A stretch of 64,000 nt of DNA. It comes from Prochlorococcus sp. AG-436-O11 (GTDB lineage Bacteria > Cyanobacteriota > Cyanobacteriia > PCC-6307 > Cyanobiaceae). Positions 1 to 10,237 of the stretch are shown piece after piece (the first letter of the stretch is position 1; each line of letters opens with the position of its first letter). Location of the stretch: assembly GCA_003212535.1 (NCBI GenBank), contig QCPO01000003.1, positions 50,259-114,258 on the forward strand, in the 5' to 3' direction. Position numbers and translations under genes: made by a program. The notes beneath the pieces are model-generated. The model did not search any database. It was not told the origin of the DNA and was given only the letters and a program-made list of their open reading frames with translations.

Positions 1-1138
1 AAACAACGACATCAAAACTACCAGACAAAACATCTCTACCTTCACAATTACCTCCAAAATTAAAACTTTTTTCATTTGAAAGTAATGCAAATGTTTTAAG
101 GGATAAATCATTCCCTTTGCATTCTTCTTCTCCAATATTTAATAGACCAATGCGAGGTTTTTTGATTTGTAAAACATCTTTGGCATAAATATTACCAAGA
201 AGGGCAAACTGATGGAGATAAGAGGGCTTACAATCAGTATTTGCTCCAACATCTAAAACCAATACAGGGCGAGTTTGATCCCTTGAAGGGAATAATGCAC
301 CAATAGCTGGTCTTTCAATACCTTTTAATCTGCCAAGTCTAAAAATCGCAGAAGCCATCATTGCTCCTGAATTACCTGCAGAATAGACCGCTTTTGCTTG
401 ATTATTTTTTACTAAATCCATAGCAACATTTACACTGGCATTTTTTCTTTTTCTGACAGCAGTAGCTTCTTCGTTCATGCCTATAGGGTCTCCACTATCA
501 ATTAACTCAATACGATTATTATCAATTTCTTTTTCGAGCAATTCTATTAAACCAATTTTTTCTGCTTCATTTCTAACTGTTTGAATTTTACCAACAAACT
601 TTATATTTATCGGAAATCGGCTTATCGCATCAAGGCAACCCTCAAGAATTGGAGCAGGCGCATAATCTCCACCCATACCATCAACTGCAATCCAAATTCT
701 CTCAGCATTTGATTCATATTCTTTATTTAAAGAATTATCGCTATTTTGTAATCTTTTTAAAGGATCAAAAACCAATGGCTGTAATGTATTTTTTGCTAAT
801 GAACTAGCATTGGAAACTACACTGCTAGCAGTATTAACAACAGATTCCGCACTTGAAACAACGTTACCTGCAACGTTTCCGGCAACATTACTTGCTGTAC
901 TAACAACAGATCCAGCGCTAGAGACAACGTTACCCGCAACATTACTTGCTGTACTAACAACAGATTCCGCACTTGAAACAACGTTACCTGCAACGTTTCC
1001 GGCAACATTACTTGCAGTAACAGCAGAATTTGCAGCCGTATCAACTATTGAGGTCACGGCTGAGTTCCTTTTATACCAAATAACTAATCTTCTAATAGCT
1101 CTTGGCTTATTCATTTTATTTACAGTATCTTTTCCCAT
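1..1138 (-). CDS. plsX: Phosphate acyltransferase PlsX (3' end truncated by window edge), with a ~150-aa repeat-rich N-terminal extension
   Basis: Read by hand on the minus strand: MGKDTVNKMNKPRAIRRLVIWYKRNSAV...ERIWIAVDGMGGDYAPAPILEGCLDAI...; the DGMGGDYAP motif and downstream sequence are PlsX-like. Start ATG at 1138 directly abuts the upstream RpaB stop. Not in the ORF track because it is truncated. Confidence 0.93.
   Translation of the reverse strand, partial: MGKDTVNKMNKPRAIRRLVIWYKRNSAVTSIVDTAANSAVTASNVAGNVAGNVVSSAESVVSTASNVAGNVVSSAGSVVSTASNVAGNVAGNVVSSAESVVNTASSVVSNASSLAKNTLQPLVFDPLKRLQNSDNSLNKEYESNAERIWIAVDGMGGDYAPAPILEGCLDAISRFPINIKFVGKIQTVRNEAEKIGLIELLEKEIDNNRIELIDSGDPIGMNEEATAVRKRKNASVNVAMDLVKNNQAKAVYSAGNSGAMMASAIFRLGRLKGIERPAIGALFPSRDQTRPVLVLDVGANTDCKPSYLHQFALLGNIYAKDVLQIKKPRIGLLNIGEEECKGNDLSLKTFALLSNEKSFNFGGNCEGRDVLSGSFDVVV
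835..1015 (-). repeat. Imperfect tandem repeats (66/54/66-nt modules) inside the plsX 5' coding region
   Basis: About 60 bp at 835-895 recur exactly at 955-1015; the intervening copy (896-954) lacks one 12-nt VAGN-coding unit. Encodes ASNVAGNVAGNVVSSAESVVST-type repeats. Confidence 0.9.
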
Positions 1139-1885
1139 TTATTTACTATCAAAAGGAGAAATATCTACAATTCTCTGAAAGAGATATCCTGTACCTCTCG
1201 CTGTAAGAATTAATTCGGGATTTGCAGGGTCAGCTTCTAACTTTGATCTTAGTCTTGAAATATGAACATCCACTACTCTTGTATCTACATGTCTTTCTGG
1301 TGTATAACCCCAAACCTCTTTCAAAATCTCTCCTCGACTAAAAGGCTCTCCTGACCTACTTACTAAAAGCTCCAAAAGACTAAATTCCATTCCAGTTAAT
1401 CTAATTCTCTCATCGCTTTTGAAAACTTGTCTTCGATTTGTATCAATTTTTATATCCGTAACCAAAATTAAACCTGAGTTAGGCATTCCAGGAATTTGTT
1501 CTTTATCTATTCTTCTTAAAACGCACCTAATTCTAGCTTCTAACTCTTTCGGGCTAAAAGGTTTTACAACGTAATCATCAGCACCTAATTCTAAACCTGT
1601 TATCCGATCAGCTACGTCTCCTAGTGCAGTTAACATAACAATCGGCACATCGGAGTCTTTTCTTAATTCTTGGCAAACTCCATACCCATCTAATTTAGGC
1701 ATCATTACGTCAAGTACCACTAAATCAGGCTCGTAATCATTGAATAACTTTAATGCCTCTTTACCATCACATGCGGTGACAACTTTGTAACCAATCATAG
1801 AGAGACGGGTCTCTAGAATTCTTCTAATGCTTGCCTCATCATCAGCAACCAGGATTGTTTCTTTAGTTTGACTAGATACAGCCAT
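1139..1885 (-). CDS. rpaB: OmpR-family response regulator RpaB
   Basis: Receiver domain (LVVLDVMMPKLDGYGV) plus winged-helix C-terminus; very close to the cyanobacterial RpaB type. Confidence 0.9.
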   Translation of the reverse strand: MAVSSQTKETILVADDEASIRRILETRLSMIGYKVVTACDGKEALKLFNDYEPDLVVLDVMMPKLDGYGVCQELRKDSDVPIVMLTALGDVADRITGLELGADDYVVKPFSPKELEARIRCVLRRIDKEQIPGMPNSGLILVTDIKIDTNRRQVFKSDERIRLTGMEFSLLELLVSRSGEPFSRGEILKEVWGYTPERHVDTRVVDVHISRLRSKLEADPANPELILTARGTGYLFQRIVDISPFDSK

Positions 1886-1991
1886 TTGTTTCTATTAGCT
1901 AATCAGTAAGAGAATTTATTCTTATCCTAATCTAACTTGTGGAGGGGCAATATCCAAAACATATCAGTCCGTCAATCTATTCAAGATCTTA

Positions 1992-3347
1992 ATGTCTAGT
2001 AAATTTTCGACTTTTATTTGTCAGAATTGTGGATCTGAAACTTCTCAATACTTTGGAAAGTGCCTCAATTGCAATGAATGGAATACAATTGTTGAAGAGA
2101 GGAAAAGCCCGAGGTATAAATCTGCAAATATTAAAGAAAATAAAAAATCTAAGCTATTTAATGAAATTTCATCTGAAAAAACAGCAAGGTTTACAAGTGG
2201 TTTTAAAGAATTTGATAGAGTCCTAGGAGGTGGGATTGTCCCAGGATCTGTAGTATTACTTGGGGGTGAACCAGGTATTGGCAAAAGTACAATCGTCCTT
2301 CAAACAGCAGGCAAAATATCTCTTAAGGAAAAAGTTTTATACATTACTGCTGAAGAATCTTTAGAACAGGTAAAAATTAGATGGGAAAGATTAAATCAAA
2401 ACTGCATTGATTTAAAAATTTATGCAGAAACCAACTTGTCTTTAATTCTTGAAGAGATCAAAATCGTAAAGCCAAGTTTTGCAATTATTGATAGTATCCA
2501 AGCTATTCATAATGATGACATGGGAAGTGCCCCAGGATCTGTTTCACAAGTTAGAGCTTGTTCATCTGACTTACAGAATCTTGCTAAAGAAAATAATATA
2601 GCTCTTTTAATAATCGGCCATGTCACCAAAGATGGATCTCTAGCAGGTCCAAAAACACTAGAACATTTAGTTGACGTAGTTATTAACTTTGAAGGAGATA
2701 AGATTTCCTCTCATAGGTTACTAAGAAGTGTAAAAAATCGATTTGGGTCAACTTTTGAAATTGGAATTTTTGAAATGTTAGAAAAAGGTTTGAGTGAAAT
2801 AAAAAACCCAAGTTCAATCTTTACCAACAAAGAAAACATTTCAGGAGTAACAACTATAATTACTAATGAAGGATCAAGACCATTTGCAGTAGATATTCAA
2901 GCACTCGTTAATAAAACTTTTTACAGTAATCCAAGACGAACGACTACAGGGATAAGCATCAATAGATTGCATCAAATTTTAGCAGTTATTGAAAAACATC
3001 TAGGTATTAAATTATCTCAATATGACTGCTATGTAGCTACTGGAGGGGGGTTTGAAATTAATGATCCATCGTCGGATTTAGGAGTAGCATTATCAATTTT
3101 ATCAAGTTTAAATAATATCCCCCCTATAAAAAATTGTTCATTTATTGGAGAACTAGGTTTGAGCGGTCAAGTTAGACAATCAAATAATCTTCGTCCAAAA
3201 ATAGAAGAAGCGGTAAGACTAGGCATCAAAAATATTTTGGTACCTCGATCAAAATATGATTTACAAAATAATTTCGAGAATCTAATCGAAATTAAGGAGA
3301 TTTCAAATATTAGCGAAGCTGTTGATTATGCTTTAGCGAAGAACTAA
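1992..3347 (+). CDS. radA: DNA repair protein RadA/Sms
   Basis: N-terminal zinc finger [18 protein letters not shown], Walker [16 protein letters not shown] motif, Lon-like C-terminus. Confidence 0.96.
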   Translation: MSSKFSTFICQNCGSETSQYFGKCLNCNEWNTIVEERKSPRYKSANIKENKKSKLFNEISSEKTARFTSGFKEFDRVLGGGIVPGSVVLLGGEPGIGKSTIVLQTAGKISLKEKVLYITAEESLEQVKIRWERLNQNCIDLKIYAETNLSLILEEIKIVKPSFAIIDSIQAIHNDDMGSAPGSVSQVRACSSDLQNLAKENNIALLIIGHVTKDGSLAGPKTLEHLVDVVINFEGDKISSHRLLRSVKNRFGSTFEIGIFEMLEKGLSEIKNPSSIFTNKENISGVTTIITNEGSRPFAVDIQALVNKTFYSNPRRTTTGISINRLHQILAVIEKHLGIKLSQYDCYVATGGGFEINDPSSDLGVALSILSSLNNIPPIKNCSFIGELGLSGQVRQSNNLRPKIEEAVRLGIKNILVPRSKYDLQNNFENLIEIKEISNISEAVDYALAKN

Positions 3348-3865
3348 AGATACATATCAATTGAACTTCTTCCAGAGTTTTTTAGCCAATTTTCAATATC
3401 TAGATATCCACCAGGATATAGCCTTACTGCCTTAGACCAAACTTCCGCAGCTTTATCAAACCATATTTCTCTTTGATCTAAATCGCCTTGTTGCTCAGCA
3501 TATCTACCTCTTTTTTCATATATTAAGCCTATATTTTTAAGGCAAGATGGCTGTTTTGGATTTTCTATTAATGCTTGTTGATAAGTCTCAATAGATAAAT
3601 CTTCTTGACCATTACTCATATATATTATTGCCATATTTTTTAGAGTTTCTCCCCTATCAATTTTATTTTCTTCTAGCTTTAAACTTTCTTTGTAATATTC
3701 TAATGCCTCTGAATAATCGCCATTATTTTGAGCTGCTAATCCATCTCTATAATAGATATATGCCTTTTTTTCCTTTTCTGCAATAGGCATAATTTTAACA
3801 ATAGATTCTGCAATTACAGTAAAGGCTTTATCAATAAAATTGTCTCTGTTTTGGTTACTAGGCAC
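3344..3865 (-). CDS. ycf3: Photosystem I assembly protein Ycf3 (TPR)
   Basis: [65 protein letters not shown], typical Ycf3. Confidence 0.95.
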   Translation of the reverse strand: MPSNQNRDNFIDKAFTVIAESIVKIMPIAEKEKKAYIYYRDGLAAQNNGDYSEALEYYKESLKLEENKIDRGETLKNMAIIYMSNGQEDLSIETYQQALIENPKQPSCLKNIGLIYEKRGRYAEQQGDLDQREIWFDKAAEVWSKAVRLYPGGYLDIENWLKNSGRSSIDMYL

Positions 3866-3982
3866 TGTTTTAAGTGAAATTAAATTAAAATAGTAGATTA
3901 AAATTAACTATTTTTTAAAGTCTATAACATTTATTATAGTTATAAATAAAGAAAAGAATTAATTTGAGTTTATTGAAAAAAT

Positions 3983-6280
3983 ATGGAGATCATTCAACTA
4001 AACATAACAGGTATGAAATGTGGTGGGTGTGTAAATACTGTAGAGAAAATATTGAAAAATTCAGATGGCGTTGAGAATGTCTCTGTTAACTTGCTTACTG
4101 AAAGCGCCTACTTTGAAATTCATAAAGGTTATCTAGAAATTGATAAGGTTCTTGACAATCTCAAGAACAACGGTTTTCCATCAAAGATTTACACAAATGA
4201 TTTCTCAAGAAAAATAAATAAAGCAGAGTTAGAAAAAAAAAAGAAATGGAATAATCAATTGCAAAAACTTAATTTTGCTCTTTTACTTTTACTATTGTCA
4301 GGCTTAGGGCATCTAGCAGAGGGAGGCTATATAAACTTACCGATATTGGGGAATATATTTTTTCATGCTGTATTGGCCACATCAGCTTTATTGTTTCCTG
4401 GACGCCAAATAATAATAAATGGATTTCAATCATTTCTCAAAAATCATCCAGATATGGACTCTTTAGTAGCTCTTGGGGTTACAAGTGCTTACATTACAAG
4501 TCTGCTATCCTTAATATTTCCTGCAACTGGTTTTCCTTGTTTTTTTAATGAGCCAGTAATGTTATTAGGATTTATACTAATTGGACGTTTCTTAGAAGAA
4601 AGAGCAAGGTATCAAACTGGTTCATCGATTAGTGAATTACTAGATCTTCAACCTGAAATGGCAAATATCTATATAGAAAAAGATAAAGTTAAGTCTATAA
4701 GAGTAAATTTATTAAAATCAGGTCAAGAGATTCAAGTTTTATCTGGCGATAGAGTCCCAGCTGACTGCGTTGTTATAAAAGGTTCTTCATATATGGATGT
4801 CTCTCATATTACGGGAGAATCAAAACCTATCCAAGTCACGGAAGGGGGGAAAGTATCAAATGGGTCTTTAAATTTAAATTCAACTCTCAGATTAAAAGTA
4901 GAAAAAGTAGGGGGCGATTCTTCACTAGCAAAACTAGTAAATCTTATTGAATCAGTTCAAGCTAAAAAACCTCCTATTCAAAGAATTGCAGATCAAATTG
5001 CGGGCAAATTTACTTATTTTGTTCTCATTTTTGCAACTTCTAGTTTCTTTTTCTGGTGGAAAGGAGCTGAGCAAATTTGGCCTGATCTACTAACTCATGA
5101 TCATAATGAATTAATAACAAATTCAAGCCACACATTACATAGTTCTCTTGGAAGCAATGCTGACAACTTCCTCAGTTTAGCTATTCAACTATCAATTGCA
5201 GTTTTAGTTATAGCTTGTCCATGTGCACTAGGTTTAGCTACTCCTACCGTAATTACTGTTGCATCAGGTAAAGCTGCAAAAAAAGGCGTTTTATTCAAAG
5301 GGGGAGACAAAATAGAAATAGCTTCAAAAATTAATCAAATTATTTTTGATAAAACAGGAACATTAACCAAAGGAGAGCCTTTCATTATTGAATATAAAAA
5401 TAATGATGATAATTTATTTTTATTAAAAGTATCTGCAAGTTTAGAAAGCGAAAGCAGACATCCAATAGCACATGCCTTAATTAAAGAAGCAAAAAAACAA
5501 AATTTAAATCTACTACCAATAAAAAACATCCACACTGAGTCTGGTAGAGGTATTTCTGGAGAACTTGAAACAATTAATGGACTCATAAATATTGGAAGTA
5601 TTGAATGGCTAATTAGTAAAGGAGTAAGTATTGATAGTGATGCAAAAAAAGCTTTAGAAACTGAAGAGACCAAAACAAATACAGTTATTGGAGTAAGTAT
5701 TGAACAAAAACTACTTGGTTTTATTTTGTTAGGGGATTTGCTAAGAGAAGATTCAATCCAAACAGTTCAAAAACTAAGGGAAAACAACTTCAGAATTAAC
5801 GTTTTGAGCGGAGATAGAAAACAAACTGTTATTGATTTAGGCAAGAAAATTGGTTGTCATGAAAATGAAATGAAATGGGAACTTCTCCCTAAAATGAAAC
5901 TGAATATTATAGAAGATTTAAAGAAAAATAATAAAGTGGCAATGATTGGTGATGGAATAAATGATGCCCCTGCCTTAGCTGCCTCTGATTTAGGTATCGC
6001 AGTAGGCTCAGGTACTCAAATTGCCAAGGCAAATGCAGATGTGGTCTTAATGGGCGATCAATTAAATGGATTACCTTACGCATTAGGGCTGGCAAAAAAA
6101 ACAATAAGAAAGATTAAACAAAATCTCCTTTGGGCGTTTGGATACAATTTAATAGCTCTTCCAATAGCGGCTGGGATTTTATTCCCTAAATATGGAATTC
6201 TTCTTACTCCATCGATAGCTGCTTTATTAATGGCTACTAGCTCTATAACAGTCGTAGTTAATGCTTTATCTTTGGATTAA
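3983..6280 (+). CDS. Copper-type P1B ATPase (CtaA/PacS-like)
   Basis: N-terminal HMA domain GMKCGGC, CPC transmembrane motif (IACPCALGLATP), DKTGTLT, GDGINDAPALA. Confidence 0.93.
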   Translation: MEIIQLNITGMKCGGCVNTVEKILKNSDGVENVSVNLLTESAYFEIHKGYLEIDKVLDNLKNNGFPSKIYTNDFSRKINKAELEKKKKWNNQLQKLNFALLLLLLSGLGHLAEGGYINLPILGNIFFHAVLATSALLFPGRQIIINGFQSFLKNHPDMDSLVALGVTSAYITSLLSLIFPATGFPCFFNEPVMLLGFILIGRFLEERARYQTGSSISELLDLQPEMANIYIEKDKVKSIRVNLLKSGQEIQVLSGDRVPADCVVIKGSSYMDVSHITGESKPIQVTEGGKVSNGSLNLNSTLRLKVEKVGGDSSLAKLVNLIESVQAKKPPIQRIADQIAGKFTYFVLIFATSSFFFWWKGAEQIWPDLLTHDHNELITNSSHTLHSSLGSNADNFLSLAIQLSIAVLVIACPCALGLATPTVITVASGKAAKKGVLFKGGDKIEIASKINQIIFDKTGTLTKGEPFIIEYKNNDDNLFLLKVSASLESESRHPIAHALIKEAKKQNLNLLPIKNIHTESGRGISGELETINGLINIGSIEWLISKGVSIDSDAKKALETEETKTNTVIGVSIEQKLLGFILLGDLLREDSIQTVQKLRENNFRINVLSGDRKQTVIDLGKKIGCHENEMKWELLPKMKLNIIEDLKKNNKVAMIGDGINDAPALAASDLGIAVGSGTQIAKANADVVLMGDQLNGLPYALGLAKKTIRKIKQNLLWAFGYNLIALPIAAGILFPKYGILLTPSIAALLMATSSITVVVNALSLD

Positions 6281-6925
6281 ATGAAAGGAAAATTTATTGT
6301 AATCGAAGGAATCGATGGATGCGGTAAGACAACTCAAATAGATGAAATTTCAAAATGGCTGCCAAAAAGTGGTTTAATGCAAAAATATTCTAAATTAATA
6401 ACAACAAGAGAACCTGGGGGAAGCCTTTTAGGCAAAAAACTAAGGAGCCTTATTCTTGATAACAATAAAAATAATAAACCTTCATCACTTGCTGAACTAT
6501 TACTTTATTCAGCTGATAGAGCAGAGCATGTTTCCAAAATCATTTCCCCTGCTCTAAGAAAAGAGAATTGGGTAATTAGTGATAGATTTTCAGATTCGAC
6601 ACTTGCATATCAAGGTTATGGAAGAAATCTTAATCTGGAAACCATAAAACATCTTGAATCTATTGTATGTCAAGGAGAATCTCCAGACCTCACAATTTTT
6701 TTGGAAATTTCTCCAGAAGAAAGCATTAGGCGTAGAAAACATGAAATACCAGATAGAATGGAGTCTGAAGGTATTAAATTCCTAGATAAAGTAAATGAAG
6801 GATTCAAATTAATTGCCAAAGAAAAGAATTGGGTGGTAATATCTGCTTCACAAAATATCAAAACTATTTCTAATCAAATTAAAGAAGTTTTATTAAAAAA
6901 ATTTTCAAATATAAAAAATGTGTGA
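6281..6925 (+). CDS. tmk: Thymidylate kinase
   Basis: [30 protein letters not shown]. Confidence 0.96.
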   Translation: MKGKFIVIEGIDGCGKTTQIDEISKWLPKSGLMQKYSKLITTREPGGSLLGKKLRSLILDNNKNNKPSSLAELLLYSADRAEHVSKIISPALRKENWVISDRFSDSTLAYQGYGRNLNLETIKHLESIVCQGESPDLTIFLEISPEESIRRRKHEIPDRMESEGIKFLDKVNEGFKLIAKEKNWVVISASQNIKTISNQIKEVLLKKFSNIKNV

Positions 6926-7880
6926 ATTCAAAAAAAATAATTCTTTAATTAATTTAGAAGTAAATAAATACCTTGAAAGCATAATTCAAACTAAATTATT
7001 TGCTAATGGATACATTTTTTATGGTACAGAAGGAGTAGGAAAGAAACAAACAGCTCTTAATTTTATAAAAGAAATTTTCAAACAATTTTCGTCAAATAGA
7101 AATGTTGAAGAAAAAATTAATAATAAAAACCATCCAGATTTTTTAATGATTGAACCAACTTCTTTTATTAAAGGTAAGAGCACAAAAAGCATAGATCCTA
7201 CAAAGCCAACAAAAAACAATGTGGACATTATCAAGATAGAGCAAATACGTAATGTTAAGAACTTCCTTAATCAAAAGCCTATAGAATCACAAAAAAAAAT
7301 AGTTTTAATCGTTGATGCGCATCTTCTGAATGAATCAGCTTCAAATTGCCTTTTAAAAACCTTAGAAGAGCCTAGTAATGGCATCTTTATCTTATTAACA
7401 TCAAAACTAAGTTTACTTTTAGATACTATTACCTCAAGATGTCAACTCATAAAATTTAAATCTTTTTCCAGCAAACAAATAGATTGTTTTTTAAAAAAGA
7501 ACTTAGACCCTTATGAGTTAGATATTACTAAAAATTTAAATTTACAAGATTTAGTTAACTCTGCAAATGGTTCTCCTGGGAATTTATTGAAAAATATTGA
7601 GATATGGAAGGATTTATCAGATGAAATTACCTGTAAATTAAACTTTCCCTTAAAAGATAATTTAGAGATCTTAAAGCTTTGTAAATTAATATCTGAACAA
7701 CTAGAAATATATCAACAGATTTCTCTAATTAATTTAATACAACAAATGTGGTGGACAAAAACAAGAAATATCAATTTAGTTAAAAAACTAGAAAATCTAA
7801 AATTACATATCAAAAATAATATACAACCAAGATTGGCCTGGGAAGTTACCTTATTAAAAATTGCTATAGAAGATTTATAA
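6918..7880 (+). CDS. holB: DNA polymerase III delta' subunit
   Basis: [42 protein letters not shown]; downstream of and overlapping tmk. Confidence 0.9.
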   Translation: MCEFKKNNSLINLEVNKYLESIIQTKLFANGYIFYGTEGVGKKQTALNFIKEIFKQFSSNRNVEEKINNKNHPDFLMIEPTSFIKGKSTKSIDPTKPTKNNVDIIKIEQIRNVKNFLNQKPIESQKKIVLIVDAHLLNESASNCLLKTLEEPSNGIFILLTSKLSLLLDTITSRCQLIKFKSFSSKQIDCFLKKNLDPYELDITKNLNLQDLVNSANGSPGNLLKNIEIWKDLSDEITCKLNFPLKDNLEILKLCKLISEQLEIYQQISLINLIQQMWWTKTRNINLVKKLENLKLHIKNNIQPRLAWEVTLLKIAIEDL

Positions 7881-7883
7881 TAT

Positions 7884-8666
7884 TTAATCTATTACTGAAT
7901 TCATTAAATCTAAGTTTCTGGATTGCATAAACTCTTGCTTGGCAGTTTCAACTTTAGATCCAATAGGTAGTTCGAGGCAATATCCTGCCCCATAAACAGT
8001 TTTTATATAAATTGGCTTGCGAGGATCAGGCTCTAGTTTTGTACGCAAATGCCTAATATGAACTCTAATTGTCTCAATATCATCATCAGGTTCATATCCC
8101 CATACGTCTTTAAGTATCAAAGCTGGTGATACTGTTTGACCATGTCTTTGTAATAGGCAATGAAGAAGTTCAAATTCTAGATGGGTTAATCTAACTGGGG
8201 AGTCAAACCAAATTGCTTCAAATCTTTCTGGAACAAGTGTTAGAGGGCCATAACTTAAAAGTTCTTGCTGATTACTTGAATTTAACGGTGCTCTATTAGT
8301 CCTTCTTAATAAGGCTTTAATACGAACATGCAATTCTTCTAGATCAAAAGGCTTTGTAATATAGTCGTCTGCACCTGAATTAAATCCAGTAACTTTATCT
8401 TTAAGTCCTCCCAATGCCGTAATCATTAAGATTGGAATATTTAAAGTTCTTTCATCTCTTCTCAGCCTCTGACATAAAGTTAAACCATCAACATTTGGCA
8501 ACATTAAATCTAACAGTATTAAGTCTGGTGAATATTGAAGAGCCAGAGCCTGCCCTTTAATACCGTCCTCGGCTTTTTGGACATCAAAACCAGCATGTTC
8601 TAAATGTCCCGCAACCAACTCACGCATATCACGATCATCTTCAATTAGAAGGATTGAAATTTTCAT
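7884..8666 (-). CDS. rpaA: OmpR-family response regulator RpaA
   Basis: Receiver domain [26 protein letters not shown] and DNA-binding domain; RpaA-like sequence. Confidence 0.88.
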   Translation of the reverse strand: MKISILLIEDDRDMRELVAGHLEHAGFDVQKAEDGIKGQALALQYSPDLILLDLMLPNVDGLTLCQRLRRDERTLNIPILMITALGGLKDKVTGFNSGADDYITKPFDLEELHVRIKALLRRTNRAPLNSSNQQELLSYGPLTLVPERFEAIWFDSPVRLTHLEFELLHCLLQRHGQTVSPALILKDVWGYEPDDDIETIRVHIRHLRTKLEPDPRKPIYIKTVYGAGYCLELPIGSKVETAKQEFMQSRNLDLMNSVID

Positions 8667-9071
8667 ATTTATTAGACTATTAAATTAAAATTAAATTTTT
8701 GTAATACGATTCTCTCAAGAATTTACAGTTATTGCAGATTTAATGTAAAAATTTTTATAACTAAGAATTCATAAGAAAGCCAATGATAGTAATGCTTTAA
8801 GAGAAAAAAACCACTAGAAACATAAATTAAATTTTATAAATTCTTTCGATTTCGTTAATAATTCCTTAATAATTGAAAATTATTTTCAAGAATTAGAAGT
8901 AAATTAATAATCAATTTAAAAGGATCTATAAAAGACAGATCTAACATTATTATGATCTTTCTCAAAACTTTTTGATGCAAAACTTCTTTAGACAATTTTG
9001 AAATCATTATTTTATTTTTTATAGTTTTAATCCATAAGGTTTGGATTATATTATAAAAAATCTAAATATCT

Positions 9072-9431
9072 ATGAAAAAAAAATCATTCATCTATTCTGA
9101 TTTATCCATAAAGCAACTTCAACATCTTAAAGAATTTTATATTCAAAACAAGGTTAACTCTATGAGCAATCAAGAATTAAAAGAATTTGTATTAGAAATT
9201 ATTTCCCATCAAATAAACGAAACTATAGGTAAAGAAGAAGAAATGGAAGCTTGGAGAGAAATGTCAGATTTTTTTGGCGAAAAATTCGAAATAATTATTC
9301 TAGATATGCAGAAAAAATATAAAGACGATGGAAGCTTACAAGATATTGAAAAAGATCCTCAAAAACAAAGGCAAGAGTTACTTGAGAGGAACAATATCGA
9401 AACAGAAAAGCAAGATATGTGGGATGATTGA
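9072..9431 (+). CDS. Hypothetical acidic protein
   Basis: 119-aa ORF, plausible composition, no recognised domain. Confidence 0.7.
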   Translation: MKKKSFIYSDLSIKQLQHLKEFYIQNKVNSMSNQELKEFVLEIISHQINETIGKEEEMEAWREMSDFFGEKFEIIILDMQKKYKDDGSLQDIEKDPQKQRQELLERNNIETEKQDMWDD

Positions 9432-9628
9432 TCTTTTCAAAATTTATTATTAAGAAAATTTAATTAAAAATTCTTTTTTCATAATTTATTTACAAATAAA
9501 ACTCACGTTCAGAATATTGTCTAAATATTTTTGTAACTTTAACTCAAATTGATTTTCTCTAAGCTTGATAAGTTTGAGCCCGCAAAAGGAGATTTCAGAT
9601 GTTCTAGAAAATATACTTAAAATTACAC

Positions 9629-9996
9629 CTAGCCAACGATTAAGAACACTATATATTTTAATGTAGCCGTTCGTAATACTATACTAAATAGTACACTCGA
9701 TGGTAATTGATCTAGGATTTTAGATTCCTGCGACTTTTGTCTTTCTGATTGAAAATAAACCTTATCAGCACGGTATCTTACTTTTGCAAAATCCTTTAAA
9801 TGTCTTCTATGAGTCTTGTCACTTTCAAACTGAACAGTAAGTAATGAAATCGTTTTTAGAAATCTAAATATATGACTTTTGCAATTATCTTCATTTCATT
9901 TTCTTCCAAAACTCTTTTAATGATGATTGCATCTGACCTTTATTTTCTAATGGATCATCTTGGAAATTAGAAACCCATAAAATAAAACATTTTCAC
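9629..9996 (-). pseudogene. Candidate decayed or frameshifted gene
   Basis: Two consecutive protein-like minus-strand open frames without starts: KCFILWVSNFQDDPLENKGQMQSSLKEFWKKMK* (stop 9891-9893), then HIFRFLKTISLLTVQFESDKTHRRHLKDFAKVRYRADKVYFQSERQKSQESKILDQLPSSVLFSIVLRTATLKYIVFLIVG* (stop 9629-9631) in a shifted frame. Confidence 0.4.
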
Positions 9997-10063
9997 CCAT
10001 AAATCTGAAATGCTATAAAAACTTATGACTCATGAGATATGACAACAAGAGTAGTGATACCAA

Positions 10064-10089
10064 TAAAAAAAGACCCTTTTGGGGTCTTA
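10064..10089 (-). terminator. Rho-independent terminator downstream of tRNA-Asn
   Basis: Minus strand AAGACCCCAAAAGGGTCTTTTTT: AGACCC/GGGTCT stem followed by a U-tract. Confidence 0.8.
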
Positions 10090-10116
10090 TGAAAACTTAC
10101 TTATCTTGTAAATGAA

Positions 10117-10188
<72 letters not shown>

Positions 10189-10237
10189 ATATTATAAAAT
10201 TTAGCTCTTTAAAGTACCTTATGACAAGTAAAAGAGA

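Noticed and set aside
817-1044. 75-aa minus-strand ORF in the same repeats
   Set aside because: Alternative frame of the plsX repeats; the PlsX frame explains the region.
810-1178. 122-aa plus-strand ORF with ETTLPATLLAVLTTD repeats
   Set aside because: Antisense shadow of the plsX repeat region; the minus-strand frame continues into a clear PlsX core.
5335-5673. 112-aa minus-strand ORF inside the copper ATPase
   Set aside because: Antisense to a strongly supported CDS with no recognisable features; likely chance.
8873-8889. TTGAAAA-TTA-TTTTCAA hairpin in the rpaA upstream region
   Set aside because: 7-bp AT-rich arms are expected by chance at this base composition; no U-tract or partner site.
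9432-10060. Possible structured ncRNA in the long gap
   Set aside because: No convincing hairpin, promoter or known picocyanobacterial ncRNA motif found by eye; the protein-like open frames are a better explanation.
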